A DNA stretch of 64,000 nucleotides from Tateyamaria omphalii (GTDB taxonomy: Bacteria > Pseudomonadota > Alphaproteobacteria > Rhodobacterales > Rhodobacteraceae), in assembly GCF_014651375.1 (NCBI RefSeq), contig NZ_BMWT01000003.1, positions 496,001 to 560,000 of the forward strand. Reading direction: 5' to 3'. Under the pieces are notes generated by a model. The model did no database searches and was not told the origin of the DNA. It worked only from the letters and a program-made list of their open reading frames with translations. A program made the translations under genes and the position numbers. Shown here one piece after another: positions 44,931 through 54,019 of the stretch (position 1 is the first letter of the stretch; the number at the start of each line of letters is the position of its first letter).

Positions 44931-47072
44931 ATGACAGCTTATGTGGACCGCAGTGATTTGAAGGTGGCGGACAGCCTCGCGCATTTCATCGAAACGCATG
45001 CCCTGCCGGGTACGGGGGTTGCGTCGGCCGATTTCTGGGCTGGCTTTTCGGCACTGGTGCATGATCTGGGGCTAAAGAACCGGGATCTGTTGGCCGAACG
45101 GGAGAGCATGCAGGCCAAGATCGATGACTGGCATGTGGCGCATCGCAGTGCGGACCATGACCCGGCGGCCTATCGCGCGTTTCTGGAAGAGATTGGATAT
45201 CTTGTTCCGGAAGGGCCTGATTTCGAGATTGAGACCCAGAGTGTCGACCCCGAGATTGCATCGACACCGGGTGCGCAGTTGGTGGTACCGATCATGAATG
45301 CCCGCTTTGCCTTGAACGCCGCAAATGCGCGTTGGGGCAACCTCTATGACGCGCTCTATGGCACAGATGCGCTGGGCGATTTGCCGGCGGGCAAGGGCTA
45401 TGATCCCGCCCGTGGCGCGCGTGTGATTGCTTGGGCCAAGGCGTTTCTGGACGAGGCTGTGCCGTTGACCGGTGGGTCATGGGCTGATGTCGCGTCTTTG
45501 GGCGTGTCTGGCGGGGCGTTGGATCTTGGGGCGTTTTCCTTGTCCGACCCGGCACAGTTTTTGGGCCATGGCGGGGACGAGGAGGCGCAGACCTTCTTGT
45601 TCGGTAACAACCATCTGGCCATCGAGATCGTGGTGGACCGCAATGATGTGATCGGTGCCTCTGATCCTGCAGGCATTTCTGCGGTGAACCTTGAATCCGC
45701 CCTGTCCACCATCATGGATTGCGAGGACAGCGTGGCTGCCGTGGATGCCGAGGACAAGGTTCTGGCCTATGGCAACTGGCTGGGCCTGATGAAGGGCGAT
45801 CTGGAAGAAAGCTTTGAGAAGGGTGGAAAGGTCATCACCCGCCGGATGGCCGGTGATCGTGCTTATACCGCGCCTGACGGGTCGGCCCTGAGCATGAAGG
45901 GCCGCAGCCTGATGCTGGTGCGCAATGTGGGTCACCTGATGACCAACCCGGCCATTCATGACCGCGATGGTAACGAGGTGGGTGAGGGGCTGATGGATGC
46001 CATGATCACCACCCTGATCGCCATGCACGACCTGCAGAAGACCGAAGGGCTGCGCAATTCGGTGTGCGGGTCGGTCTATGTGGTGAAGCCCAAGATGCAT
46101 GGGCCGGTCGAAGTGGCATTTGCTGACGAGATTTTCACCCGCGTTGAGAAGGTGCTGGGCCTGCCCGCCAACACCGTGAAACTGGGGATCATGGATGAGG
46201 AGCGGCGCACGTCCGCCAACCTCAAGGAATGTATCCGGGCGGCGAAGGCGCGTGTGGCCTTTATCAACACCGGTTTCCTCGATCGGACGGGGGACGAGAT
46301 CCATACCTCGATGGAAGCGGGGCCGATGATCCCGAAGGGCGAGATGAAGGGGGCGGCCTGGATCGCCTCTTATGAGGATCGCAATGTGGATATCGGTCTG
46401 GCCTGCGGGTTGAAGGGCAAGGCACAGATCGGCAAGGGCATGTGGGCCATGCCGGATCGCATGGCGGAGATGCTGGAACAGAAGATCGGGCATCCGCAGT
46501 CGGGCGCGACCTGTGCCTGGGTGCCGTCGCCAACGGCTGCGACTTTGCATGCCACGCATTATCACAAGGTGGATGTGATGGCCCGTCAGGACGTGCTGAA
46601 AGCGGGTGGCGCGCGTGGCACGCTTGAGGATTTGCTGACTATTCCTGTCGCTGTGGGCCGCAATTTCTCCTCCGAAGAAATTGCGCGCGAGATGGAGAAC
46701 AATGCCCAAGGCATCCTTGGATATGTTGTGCGCTGGGTGGATCAGGGCGTTGGCTGCTCCAAAGTGCCGGACATCAATGATGTGGGTCTGATGGAGGACC
46801 GCGCGACATGTCGGATCAGCGCACAGGCCATGGCGAACTGGCTGCATCATGGCGTGGTGAGCGAGGATCAGGTGATGGCGTCCCTCAAGAAGATGGCCGA
46901 GGTTGTCGATCGCCAGAATGCGGGCGATCCCGCGTATTTGCCGATGGCCCCGGGATTTGATGGCGTGGCCTTTCATGCCGCCTGCGATCTGGTGTTGAAG
47001 GGCCGGGTGCAGCCGTCGGGCTATACTGAGCCTGTGCTGCATGCACGCCGGTTGGAGTTCAAGGCGGCCTGA
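44931..47072 (+). CDS. glcB: Malate synthase G
   Basis: Malate synthase G condenses glyoxylate and acetyl-CoA to malate, completing glyoxylate use. The 713-residue protein (start at 44931) has the single-chain G-form size. Motifs: [56 protein letters not shown] with the catalytic region, and [18 protein letters not shown]. The frame is open from 44898 but the first residues are unlikely. A glcG-like gene follows, so this is a remnant or minimal glc locus. Confidence 0.96.
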   Translation: MTAYVDRSDLKVADSLAHFIETHALPGTGVASADFWAGFSALVHDLGLKNRDLLAERESMQAKIDDWHVAHRSADHDPAAYRAFLEEIGYLVPEGPDFEIETQSVDPEIASTPGAQLVVPIMNARFALNAANARWGNLYDALYGTDALGDLPAGKGYDPARGARVIAWAKAFLDEAVPLTGGSWADVASLGVSGGALDLGAFSLSDPAQFLGHGGDEEAQTFLFGNNHLAIEIVVDRNDVIGASDPAGISAVNLESALSTIMDCEDSVAAVDAEDKVLAYGNWLGLMKGDLEESFEKGGKVITRRMAGDRAYTAPDGSALSMKGRSLMLVRNVGHLMTNPAIHDRDGNEVGEGLMDAMITTLIAMHDLQKTEGLRNSVCGSVYVVKPKMHGPVEVAFADEIFTRVEKVLGLPANTVKLGIMDEERRTSANLKECIRAAKARVAFINTGFLDRTGDEIHTSMEAGPMIPKGEMKGAAWIASYEDRNVDIGLACGLKGKAQIGKGMWAMPDRMAEMLEQKIGHPQSGATCAWVPSPTAATLHATHYHKVDVMARQDVLKAGGARGTLEDLLTIPVAVGRNFSSEEIAREMENNAQGILGYVVRWVDQGVGCSKVPDINDVGLMEDRATCRISAQAMANWLHHGVVSEDQVMASLKKMAEVVDRQNAGDPAYLPMAPGFDGVAFHAACDLVLKGRVQPSGYTEPVLHARRLEFKAA

Positions 47073-47095
47073 GCCGCGTTTTGAACGGGCGGGAC

Positions 47096-47145
47096 CGAGG
47101 GGCGCTGCCCCTCGTGCTCCCCGTGGTATTTTCAGTCAGAAGAAA
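47096..47145 (+). repeat. Dispersed hairpin-plus-tail element, copy 2
   Basis: CGAGGGGC GCT GCCCCTCG (47096-47114) is a perfect eight-pair hairpin, followed by CTCC, then CCGTGGTATTTTCAGTCAGA (47121-47140) and AGAAAC. It sits 23 bases after the glcB stop and before the glcG-like gene, between two plus-strand genes. The tail matches copy 1 over more than 20 bases. Confidence 0.7.
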
Positions 47146-47177
47146 CTGGGGCGAGGGCCCCGATCAGGAGACAAGAC

Positions 47178-47603
47178 ATGGCGATTTCGTTGCGCAAGGC
47201 GCGGACCATCATTCGCAAGGCATTGGAGAAGGGGCGGGAGATGGAGTTGAAGCCATTGTCCGTCGTGGTGCTGGATGCCGGTGGGCATGTGCAGGCCTTT
47301 GAGCGCGAGGATGGGGCGGCACCCGGTCGGTTCGCGATTGCGCAGGGCAAAGCCTATGGCGCGGTCATGTTAGGTATGGCGGGCACGGCGCAGATGGCGC
47401 GGGCCGAGCAGCAGGCCTATTTCATGGCGGCGGTGAACGGCGTTTATGGCGGGCAGGTTGTGCCCGTGCCCGGCGGTGTGCTGGTCCGTGACAAGAAAGG
47501 CGCCGTCATTGGTGCTGTGGGTGTAACCGGCGACACATCTGACAACGATGCCGTTGCAGCCGTTGCGGGCATCGAAGCGGCGGCTTTGGTGGCTGAAATT
47601 TAG
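47178..47603 (+). CDS. GlcG/HbpS family protein
   Basis: The 141-residue protein is of the GlcG/HbpS family, which binds heme or small molecules and often accompanies glycolate genes. Features: ISLRKARTIIRKALEKG helix, KPLSVVVLDAGGHVQAF, DGAAPGRFAIAQGKAYGAV, VPVPGGVLVRD and GAVGVTGDTSDNDA. It is next to glcB, supporting a link with glyoxylate metabolism. The exact function is unknown. The dispersed element copy 2 lies between it and glcB. Confidence 0.87.
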   Translation: MAISLRKARTIIRKALEKGREMELKPLSVVVLDAGGHVQAFEREDGAAPGRFAIAQGKAYGAVMLGMAGTAQMARAEQQAYFMAAVNGVYGGQVVPVPGGVLVRDKKGAVIGAVGVTGDTSDNDAVAAVAGIEAAALVAEI

Positions 47604-47714
47604 GCACTGCCCACATCTGCGGCTTTTTGCACATGTCCTTGCGCGCCCGTCTCTCTGTTCAGGAGGCGGGCGTCTGCGTATATCGGGTGAAATGCAACCA
47701 CTGCAGAGGACCCT

Positions 47715-48494
47715 ATGGCGCGGCCCATTATCGGCATCATTTCGAACCACCACGTGATCAATGACGAGTACGAGGTACAGGCGGCTGGCCTGATCAACGT
47801 ATCGGCTGTTGCGGATGTGTCCGAAGGTTTGCCCATGCTGATCCCGGCAGAGCCTGCGAAGGTGCGGATTTCCGATCTGTTGGAACATTGTGCGGGTTTC
47901 GTGTTCACCGGCGGGCGCGCCAATGTGCATCCGGAGGAGTACGGGGAAGAGCCGACCGAGGCCCATGGGGCGTTTGACCGTAACCGGGACAGTGTGACTT
48001 TGCCGCTGATCCGCGCCTGTGTGGAGCGGGGGCAGCCATTTCTGGGCATTTGCCGGGGCTTTCAGGAGGTGAACGTGGCTATGGGCGGGTCGCTTTATCC
48101 TGAGATCCGTGATCTGCCGGGCCGCGACAATCACCGCATGCCACCCGATGGGACGCTGGAAGAGAAGTTTGCCCTGCGCCACGACGTGACTTTTTCCGAG
48201 GGCGGTGTTTTTCACCGTCTGATGGGGCGCCAGTCGGTGCCCACCAACACGTTGCACGGGCAGGGGATCAAAACCGCCGGTCCGCGTGTTGTGGTCGACG
48301 GGCATGCGCCTGATGGGACTGCAGAAGCCATCTATATCGACGGCGCACCCGGTTTTACCCTGTCGGTACAGTGGCACCCGGAGTGGAACGCAAAATGCGA
48401 TCCTGTCTCGCGCCCATTGTTCGAAGCTTTTGGCGAGGCGTGCCGCGATTGGGCGGATGGTGGGCGCGCGCGTTCGGTTTTGCGCTCGGCTTAA
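47715..48494 (+). CDS. Gamma-glutamyl-gamma-aminobutyrate hydrolase-like (peptidase C26) protein
   Basis: This 259-residue class I glutamine amidotransferase-like enzyme has the nucleophile elbow FLGICRGFQEVNVAMGG with catalytic Cys, VQWHPEWN with His and downstream acid residue. Length and motifs match the PuuD-type hydrolases that cleave gamma-glutamyl-GABA in putrescine catabolism. No other put genes are nearby, so the substrate is inferred from family. It starts about 110 bases after the glcG-like gene and is followed by the RAYT gene. Confidence 0.85.
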   Translation: MARPIIGIISNHHVINDEYEVQAAGLINVSAVADVSEGLPMLIPAEPAKVRISDLLEHCAGFVFTGGRANVHPEEYGEEPTEAHGAFDRNRDSVTLPLIRACVERGQPFLGICRGFQEVNVAMGGSLYPEIRDLPGRDNHRMPPDGTLEEKFALRHDVTFSEGGVFHRLMGRQSVPTNTLHGQGIKTAGPRVVVDGHAPDGTAEAIYIDGAPGFTLSVQWHPEWNAKCDPVSRPLFEAFGEACRDWADGGRARSVLRSA

Positions 48495-48529
48495 ACGCCT
48501 GTTAACCACGGTGCTGGCAGGGTGGCGGC

Positions 48530-49108
48530 ATGCCACGTTATGTCCGCTCTGATCGCCCCGGTTCCACCTATTTCTTCACAGCCCGTGCTGCGCGCCGCGG
48601 CACTGATCTGTTCTTGCGCGAGATTGACCCGCTGCGTGCGGCCATGCGCAAGACGCGGGAGAGGTATCCGTTTTCCATAGAAGAGATCGTTGTGTTGGGG
48701 GATGTCATACACACCCTTTGGCAGCTGCCCGAGGAGGATGCAGATTTCTCAACTCGGTGGCGGATGCTAAAAAGCCTGTTCTCCCGATCTGTGGAGGCGC
48801 CGCAGGATGTTGGTGCGCTGCGGTTGCGTGCGGGCGAGAAAGGTCTGTGGCAGCGGCGGTTCTGGGAGCACGCCATCCGGGATGCGGATGATCTGGCGGC
48901 CCATCGGCATATGATTTTCTCTGCCCCTGTACAGGCCGGATTGGTGAACCGTCCGGAAGATTGGCCGCATTCATCAATACACCGGGCGATTGGGCAAGGA
49001 CGCTATCCGGCGTGTGGTCCTGTTGGCCGGGCATATCGTCCATACCCAACTCCGGTGGCAGGGCGCACGACACGTGCGCCTTACGATACCGGAACCGTCG
49101 CCACGTAA
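48530..49108 (+). CDS. REP-associated tyrosine transposase (RAYT)-like, catalytic residues replaced
   Basis: RAYTs are single-copy relatives of IS200/IS605 transposases that process REP sequences. This 192-residue protein aligns in memory with E. coli RAYT: VVLGDVIHTLWQLPEEDADFSTRW, RFWEHAIRDADDLAAHRH and DWPHSSIHRAIGQGRYP. The HUH motif, normally H-x-H, is V59-I60-H61, so the first histidine is absent. The catalytic tyrosine of the D-Y-I-Y-I-N-P block is Met128. The gene is intact, yet cleavage chemistry should be lost. Its last residues and stop codon TAA (49106-49108) lie in the REP array. Confidence 0.75.
   Translation: MPRYVRSDRPGSTYFFTARAARRGTDLFLREIDPLRAAMRKTRERYPFSIEEIVVLGDVIHTLWQLPEEDADFSTRWRMLKSLFSRSVEAPQDVGALRLRAGEKGLWQRRFWEHAIRDADDLAAHRHMIFSAPVQAGLVNRPEDWPHSSIHRAIGQGRYPACGPVGRAYRPYPTPVAGRTTRAPYDTGTVAT
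49062..49084 (-). repeat. REP element 1 (inverted), inside the RAYT 3' end
   Basis: GGCGCAC GACAC GTGCGCC (49062-49080) followed by TTAC gives a hairpin with the head GTAA on the minus strand. It overlaps the coding 3' end of the RAYT gene. Paired with element 2 in opposite orientation. Confidence 0.7.
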
Positions 49109-49127
49109 GGCGGGGCTGTGTCCCGCC
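49105..49127 (+). repeat. REP element 2 (forward)
   Basis: GTAA (49105-49108) heads a hairpin GGCGGG, seven-base loop, CCCGCC (49109-49127). The TAA inside GTAA is the RAYT stop codon. Confidence 0.75.
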
Positions 49128-49160
49128 CACGGGCATTTGAATGGTGCGATGACGTGATCT

Positions 49161-49183
49161 GTAAGGCGGAGGTGTCCTCCGCC
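49161..49183 (+). repeat. REP element 3 (forward)
   Basis: GTAA (49161-49164) precedes the eight-pair hairpin GGCGGAGG TGT CCTCCGCC (49165-49183). With element 4 it forms an inverted pair, like a BIME. Confidence 0.75.
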
Positions 49184-49186
49184 ATC

Positions 49187-49208
49187 GGCGGATCAGGATC
49201 CGCCTTAC
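49187..49208 (-). repeat. REP element 4 (inverted), overlapping the SDR stop
   Basis: GGCGGAT CAGG ATCCGCC (49187-49204) followed by TTAC (49205-49208) reads GTAA plus hairpin on the minus strand. The TTA at 49205-49207 is the TAA stop of the minus-strand SDR gene. Confidence 0.75.
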
Positions 49209-49972
49209 GCCGTCTGCCCGCCAGAGATCTGGATGCATTGACCGTTAATGCTTTGCGATCCGGGGCTAACGAGCCAAAGCGCCGCAGCAGCCACTTCATC
49301 GGCATCGATCAGCCGTTTGTGTCGGTTCGCGTCGATCATCACTTGCCGTGCGTCTTCAGTACTCATTCCCGTCCGTTCCGCAATGGCGACCTGATTGCGG
49401 TCGACGATCGGCGTGTCGACATATCCGGGGCAGAGCGCGTTGAAGGTATAGGGCTGGCCCATGTAGTCTTCGCTGAGGCTTCGGACCAGACCGATCAACC
49501 CGTGCTTGGATGCTGAATATGCGGCACCACCCGGCAAACCTCGTAGCCCGGCTATCGACGACACAGCAATCACGCGGCCCCAATCCGTTTCGCGCATGCC
49601 GGGCAAACAGGCACGGATGGTCAGAAAGGCACCATCCAGATTCGTGGCCATCATGTTCCGCCAAAAATCCAGTTTGGTTTTGTGCAGGGCGCGCCCCTCG
49701 GCGATGCCGGCATTGGGAACGCAAATCTGGACGGGCCCGCGTTTTGCGACAGCATCGTTGACTACAGCATTGACCGAGGCTTCGTCCCTGACATCCATGG
49801 CAGCACCCCAGATCCCGTCACCCGCGACTTGGTCCAGAACCTCTTGCCTTCGTCCGGTGATCGTGACCTGTGCTCCACGCTCCTGCAGCGCATGTGCGAT
49901 CGCAAGACCAATGCCGGTGCCGCCGCCAGTGACCAGGGCATGTTTGCCGGTGAGAAATGTGTCGGATGTCAT
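49205..49972 (-). CDS. SDR family NAD(P)-dependent oxidoreductase
   Basis: The 255-residue protein is a classical SDR: ALVTGGGTGIGLAIAHAL (nucleotide loop), VPNAGIAEG, serine in VIAVSSIAGLRG, Y-x-x-x-K in AYSASKHGLIGLV, and C-terminal CIQISGGQTA. It resembles the 3-hydroxyacyl or 3-hydroxybutyrate dehydrogenase-like group, but the substrate is not assigned. The ATG at 49972 is preferred over the longer frame (to 50038). Its stop codon lies in REP element 4, and it is convergent with the RAYT gene. Confidence 0.88.
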   Translation of the reverse strand: MTSDTFLTGKHALVTGGGTGIGLAIAHALQERGAQVTITGRRQEVLDQVAGDGIWGAAMDVRDEASVNAVVNDAVAKRGPVQICVPNAGIAEGRALHKTKLDFWRNMMATNLDGAFLTIRACLPGMRETDWGRVIAVSSIAGLRGLPGGAAYSASKHGLIGLVRSLSEDYMGQPYTFNALCPGYVDTPIVDRNQVAIAERTGMSTEDARQVMIDANRHKRLIDADEVAAAALWLVSPGSQSINGQCIQISGGQTA

Positions 49973-50139
49973 GAGGCTGTTCCCTTTGCGCCAAGGAGTG
50001 GGCCAACACTGCGTGGTCCGTGCCGAAGGATCAATCACAATTCATCGGATGCCTGCGCCATTCGTCGCGGTCTTTCTGCAACGCATTGACAGGCCTCCGT
50101 CTTTTCTTTTCAGGTGCGATCAAAGTTAACGTGTGTCAA

Positions 50140-50592
50140 ATGATTAGCCTGCTCCATATTCCCCCAGTCTGGCTTGTGTTCTGCGTCTTTCTGGCGTGGT
50201 GCCAAGGGCGCTATCTGCCGCTTGGGATGAGCGTTGATCACCCGGTTACGCATATGATGGCGGGCCTTTTGATCGGCGCGGGTGTGCTGTTGATGATCGC
50301 TGCCCTGCGCGCGTTTTGGCGGCACAAGACAACGGTGATTCCGCACCAGGAACCGCAACGGCTGATCACCGATGGTGTGTTTGCCCGCACCCGGAACCCC
50401 ATTTATCTCGGCGACACACTTCTTCTGGCCGGTCTGATCCTGCGCTTTGATGCGGTGCCGTCATTGGTGCTGGTCCCGGCCTTCGTTTGGTGGATCGAGC
50501 ACCAGTTCATCATCCCGGAAGAGGACCGGATGCGGCGCATCTTTCGGATGGAGTTTGCGCGCTACGAACAAAAAGTGCGCAGGTGGGTCTGA
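50140..50592 (+). CDS. Isoprenylcysteine carboxyl methyltransferase-like membrane protein
   Basis: The 150-residue protein has about four hydrophobic segments and the ICMT/PEMT-type block LITDGVFARTRNPIYLGDTL, followed by EEDRMRRIFRMEFARYEQ, where E-x-x-x-x-x-F-G/R and Y-x-x-Y patterns are conserved. Family members methylate cysteine or lipids in membranes, but in bacteria most have unknown function. The ATG at 50140 fits the usual small size. It lies between the SDR and pntA, each on its own transcription direction. Confidence 0.8.
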   Translation: MISLLHIPPVWLVFCVFLAWCQGRYLPLGMSVDHPVTHMMAGLLIGAGVLLMIAALRAFWRHKTTVIPHQEPQRLITDGVFARTRNPIYLGDTLLLAGLILRFDAVPSLVLVPAFVWWIEHQFIIPEEDRMRRIFRMEFARYEQKVRRWV

Positions 50593-50738
50593 AAATTTTC
50601 GAATATTACTTTTATGACGCAGGGGCGCTGCTTGTATCTCGGAGATGGGTTGGGTAGGGGACAGCTTACGGCGCTGCGCCACATCGCCTTTGGGTTAAGC
50701 GTGAAATTGACTGCCACGAACGGATGGGGGTTCTTCGA

Positions 50739-52313
50739 ATGAAGATCGGAACACCAAAAGAGATATTTGAGGGAGAGCGCCGCGTCGCCATGACGCCAGA
50801 GAGCGCCGCAGCCCTGCAAAAACTGGGCCACGACTGTGTGGTCGAGACGGGCGCGGGGGCCGAGGCCGGTTTTTCCGATGCCGACTACAAGGCTGCTGGC
50901 GTTGAAGTGGTCAAGACCGCTGCTGCCCTCTGGAAGGCCGCTGACATCGTTGCCAAGGTACGCGCGCCCGACGCGACCGAGATGAAGCGCCTGCGCGAAG
51001 ATCAGACCCTGATTTCGTTCTTCAGCCCCGTTGCGGACGAAGCCAAGATGCAGTCGGCTGCCAAGAAGGGCGCCACCGTCGTTGCGATGGAGATGATCCC
51101 CCGCATCAGCCGTGCCCAGAAGATGGACGCGCTGTCGTCCATGGCGAACATCGCGGGTTACCGCGCGGTCATCGAGGCCGGCAACAATTTCGGCCGCTTC
51201 TTTACCGGTCAGATCACGGCGGCGGGCAAGGTGCCCCCGGCCAAGGTTCTGGTGGTTGGCGCAGGCGTGGCCGGTCTGGCGGCCATCGGGACATCGACCA
51301 GCCTCGGTGCCATCACCTATGCCTTTGACGTGCGTCCCGAAGTGGCTGAACAAGTCGAGTCCATGGGCGCCGAATTCGTCTATCTAGACTTTGAAGAAGA
51401 ACAGCAGGACGGATCCTCGTCCGGCGGCTATGCCTCTGTTTCTTCGCCTGAATTCCGTGAGGCGCAGCTGGCCAAGTTTCGGGAACTGGCGCCCGAGATG
51501 GACATCGTCATCACCACGGCCCTGATCCCCAACCGCGAAGCGCCGGAACTGTGGACCGAGGACATGGTGAAGTCCATGAAACCCGGTTCTGTCATCGTGG
51601 ACCTTGCGGCAGAGAAGGGCGGCAACTGCAAGCTGACCGTCGCGGATGAAAAGATCGTAACCGAAAATGGTGTGACGATCATCGGCTACACTGACTTCCC
51701 AAGCCGCATGGCAACACAGTCGTCGAGCCTGTATGCCACGAACATCCGTCACCTGATGACGGACCTGACGCCGGAAAAAGACGGTGTCATCAACCATGAC
51801 ATGGAAGATGACGTGATCCGCGGCGCGACCATCGCTCATGCGAAGGAGGTCACCTTCCCACCACCGCCGCCCAAAGTGGCTGCGATCGCCGCAGCTCCGA
51901 AAAAGGAAGCGGCAAAAGAACTGACGCCTGAAGAGAAACGTGCCGAGGAAGTGGCTGCGTTCAAGGCGCAGACGAAGAACCAGGTCACTTTGCTGGCCAT
52001 TGGCGGGGCGCTGGTACTGCTCGCTGGGCTTTATACCCCGGCCAGCTTCATGCAGCACTTCATCGTCTTCGTGCTGAGCGTGTTTATCGGTTTCCAGGTG
52101 ATCTGGGGCGTGGCGCACAGCCTGCACACGCCGCTGATGGCGGTGACGAACGCCATTTCTTCCATCGTGATCCTTGGCGCTCTCATACAGATCGGATCGA
52201 GTTCAGGGGTCATCACGTTCCTGGCGATCTTCGGGATATTCATGGCGGCCATCAACATATTTGGTGGCTTCCTCGTGACACGGCGCATGCTCGCCATGTT
52301 CCAGAAATCGTAA
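50739..52313 (+). CDS. pntA: NAD(P) transhydrogenase subunit alpha
   Basis: PntA carries the NAD(H)-binding domain and part of the membrane domain of the proton-translocating transhydrogenase, which makes NADPH from NADH. The 524-residue protein starts MKIGTPKEIFEGERRVAMTP, holds the Rossmann motif VGAGVAGLAAIGTSTSLGA and DVRPEVAEQVESMGAEF, then a Lys/Glu-rich linker near residue 395 and four C-terminal membrane segments. The single-chain alpha form matches E. coli PntA. pntB follows after 15 bases. Confidence 0.95.
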   Translation: MKIGTPKEIFEGERRVAMTPESAAALQKLGHDCVVETGAGAEAGFSDADYKAAGVEVVKTAAALWKAADIVAKVRAPDATEMKRLREDQTLISFFSPVADEAKMQSAAKKGATVVAMEMIPRISRAQKMDALSSMANIAGYRAVIEAGNNFGRFFTGQITAAGKVPPAKVLVVGAGVAGLAAIGTSTSLGAITYAFDVRPEVAEQVESMGAEFVYLDFEEEQQDGSSSGGYASVSSPEFREAQLAKFRELAPEMDIVITTALIPNREAPELWTEDMVKSMKPGSVIVDLAAEKGGNCKLTVADEKIVTENGVTIIGYTDFPSRMATQSSSLYATNIRHLMTDLTPEKDGVINHDMEDDVIRGATIAHAKEVTFPPPPPKVAAIAAAPKKEAAKELTPEEKRAEEVAAFKAQTKNQVTLLAIGGALVLLAGLYTPASFMQHFIVFVLSVFIGFQVIWGVAHSLHTPLMAVTNAISSIVILGALIQIGSSSGVITFLAIFGIFMAAINIFGGFLVTRRMLAMFQKS

Positions 52314-52328
52314 GTAGGGGCGGGAACT

Positions 52329-53825
52329 ATGGAACTCGGATTTACTACCGCCGCGTACGCTGTTGCGGCCGTTCTTTTCATCCTGTCCCTGGGCGGTCTG
52401 TCCGGTCAGGAAAGCGCCAAGCGGGCCGTCTGGTACGGCATCGTGGGCATGTTCATCGCCGTTGTGGCGACGTTGATCGGACCGGGATCGGGCCTGTGGC
52501 TGTTGTCGCTGGTGCTGATCGCAGGTGGGGCCGTTGTGGGTTATCAACTCGCCACCAAGGTCGAGATGACGCAGATGCCCGAGCTTGTGGCCGGTATGCA
52601 CGCCCTTGTGGGGCTGGCGGCCGTCTTCATCGGCTTCAACGCCCATATCATGATCGGTTACGTGGACAACCACCTGGCCGAGAATGGGGCACAACTGGGC
52701 GGTGCGCTGGCAAATGGTACGTGGATTCAGTCGGTCGAAAAGGCTGTGCTTGAGCCGCTGTCGGCCTTTGGTCAGCTGATCGCCAAGAAGACGACCGTTG
52801 AGATCACCATTCTGAAAATCGAACTGGTGCTGGGTGTCTGGATCGGTGCGGTCACGTTCACCGGGTCTTATGTGGCCTGGGGCAAGCTGTCCGGCAAGGT
52901 GGACAGCGCGGCGACCAAGCTGCCTGGTGGGCACATGCTGAACGCCGCTGCTGCCGGTGCATCGCTGATCCTTGCCATCATCTACTTCAGCACTGGCGCG
53001 CTGTTGCCGCTGGTTCTGCTGACGTTGCTGGCCCTGTTCATTGGCTGGCATTTGATCATGGGCATTGGTGGGGCGGATATGCCTGTCGTGGTGTCGATGC
53101 TGAACAGCTATTCCGGCTGGGCGGCGGCGGCCATCGGTTTCAGCCTTGGCAATGACCTGCTGATTGTTGTGGGCGCGCTTGTGGGCTCCTCCGGTGCGAT
53201 CCTGTCCTACATCATGTGTAAGGCGATGAACCGGTCGTTTGTCTCTGTCATTCTGGGCGGCTTTGGTGGCCCGGCAGGAGAGCAGATGGCCGTTGAAGGT
53301 GAGCAGATTGCCATAGAAGCTGACGGTGTGGCCACGGCCCTGAATGAGGCCGATAGCGTCATCATCATCCCGGGCTACGGCATGGCTGTGGCGCAGGCGC
53401 AGCAAGGCGTGGCCGAGCTGACGCGCAAGCTGCGCGCCGCTGGGAAAGAGGTGCGCTTTGCGATCCACCCCGTTGCGGGTCGTTTGCCCGGGCACATGAA
53501 CGTGCTCTTGGCCGAAGCCAAGGTGCCTTACGACATCGTGCTGGAGATGGACGAGATCAATGATGACTTCCCGGACACGGATGTTGCTATCGTCATCGGG
53601 TCGAACGACATCGTGAACCCGGCTGCGCAAGACGACCCGAACAGCCCCATCGCGGGTATGCCGGTGCTGGAATGCTGGAAGGCCAAGCAGGTGTTCGTGT
53701 CGAAGCGCGGGCAGGGCACCGGTTATTCCGGGATCGAGAACCCGCTGTTCTTCAAGGAGAATACGCGCATGTTCTACGGTGATGCCAAGCAGTCCATCGA
53801 CAAGCTGTTGCCGATGATCGACTGA
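52329..53825 (+). CDS. pntB: NAD(P) transhydrogenase subunit beta
   Basis: PntB supplies the remaining membrane helices and the NADP(H)-binding domain. The 498-residue protein starts [19 protein letters not shown], has about nine membrane segments through residue 280, then the NADP domain with [14 protein letters not shown], the segment [32 protein letters not shown] and [20 protein letters not shown]. It is in operon with pntA and is followed by a strong terminator with a UUCG tetraloop. Confidence 0.96.
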   Translation: MELGFTTAAYAVAAVLFILSLGGLSGQESAKRAVWYGIVGMFIAVVATLIGPGSGLWLLSLVLIAGGAVVGYQLATKVEMTQMPELVAGMHALVGLAAVFIGFNAHIMIGYVDNHLAENGAQLGGALANGTWIQSVEKAVLEPLSAFGQLIAKKTTVEITILKIELVLGVWIGAVTFTGSYVAWGKLSGKVDSAATKLPGGHMLNAAAAGASLILAIIYFSTGALLPLVLLTLLALFIGWHLIMGIGGADMPVVVSMLNSYSGWAAAAIGFSLGNDLLIVVGALVGSSGAILSYIMCKAMNRSFVSVILGGFGGPAGEQMAVEGEQIAIEADGVATALNEADSVIIIPGYGMAVAQAQQGVAELTRKLRAAGKEVRFAIHPVAGRLPGHMNVLLAEAKVPYDIVLEMDEINDDFPDTDVAIVIGSNDIVNPAAQDDPNSPIAGMPVLECWKAKQVFVSKRGQGTGYSGIENPLFFKENTRMFYGDAKQSIDKLLPMID

Positions 53826-53850
53826 CGCGGCAGGTGTCATACCAGTTTTG

Positions 53851-53881
53851 AAAAGGCGGGCCTTCGGGACCGCCTTTTTTT
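53851..53881 (+). terminator. Intrinsic terminator after pntB
   Basis: AAAAGGCGG (53851-53859) and CCGCCTTTT (53870-53878) enclose an inner CC-TTCG-GG tetraloop stem, followed by more T. A textbook terminator 26 bases after the pntB stop. Confidence 0.93.
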
Positions 53882-54019
53882 GGTTTTGTATGGATTGGGC
53901 CGATGTTGGTAGTCTCGGTATACAATTGCATCCTATTAAGCTGTTGATAAGATGTGATAATCTGCGTTGACTTTGTTCGATTTGTGCTTATTTGGGCATA
54001 ACAGATCATCGGAGCAGTC

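Noticed and set aside
45477-47042. A minus-strand open frame of over 500 codons opposite glcB.
   Set aside because: Malate synthase G motifs on the plus strand are unambiguous; the antisense frame is His/Arg-rich without motifs.
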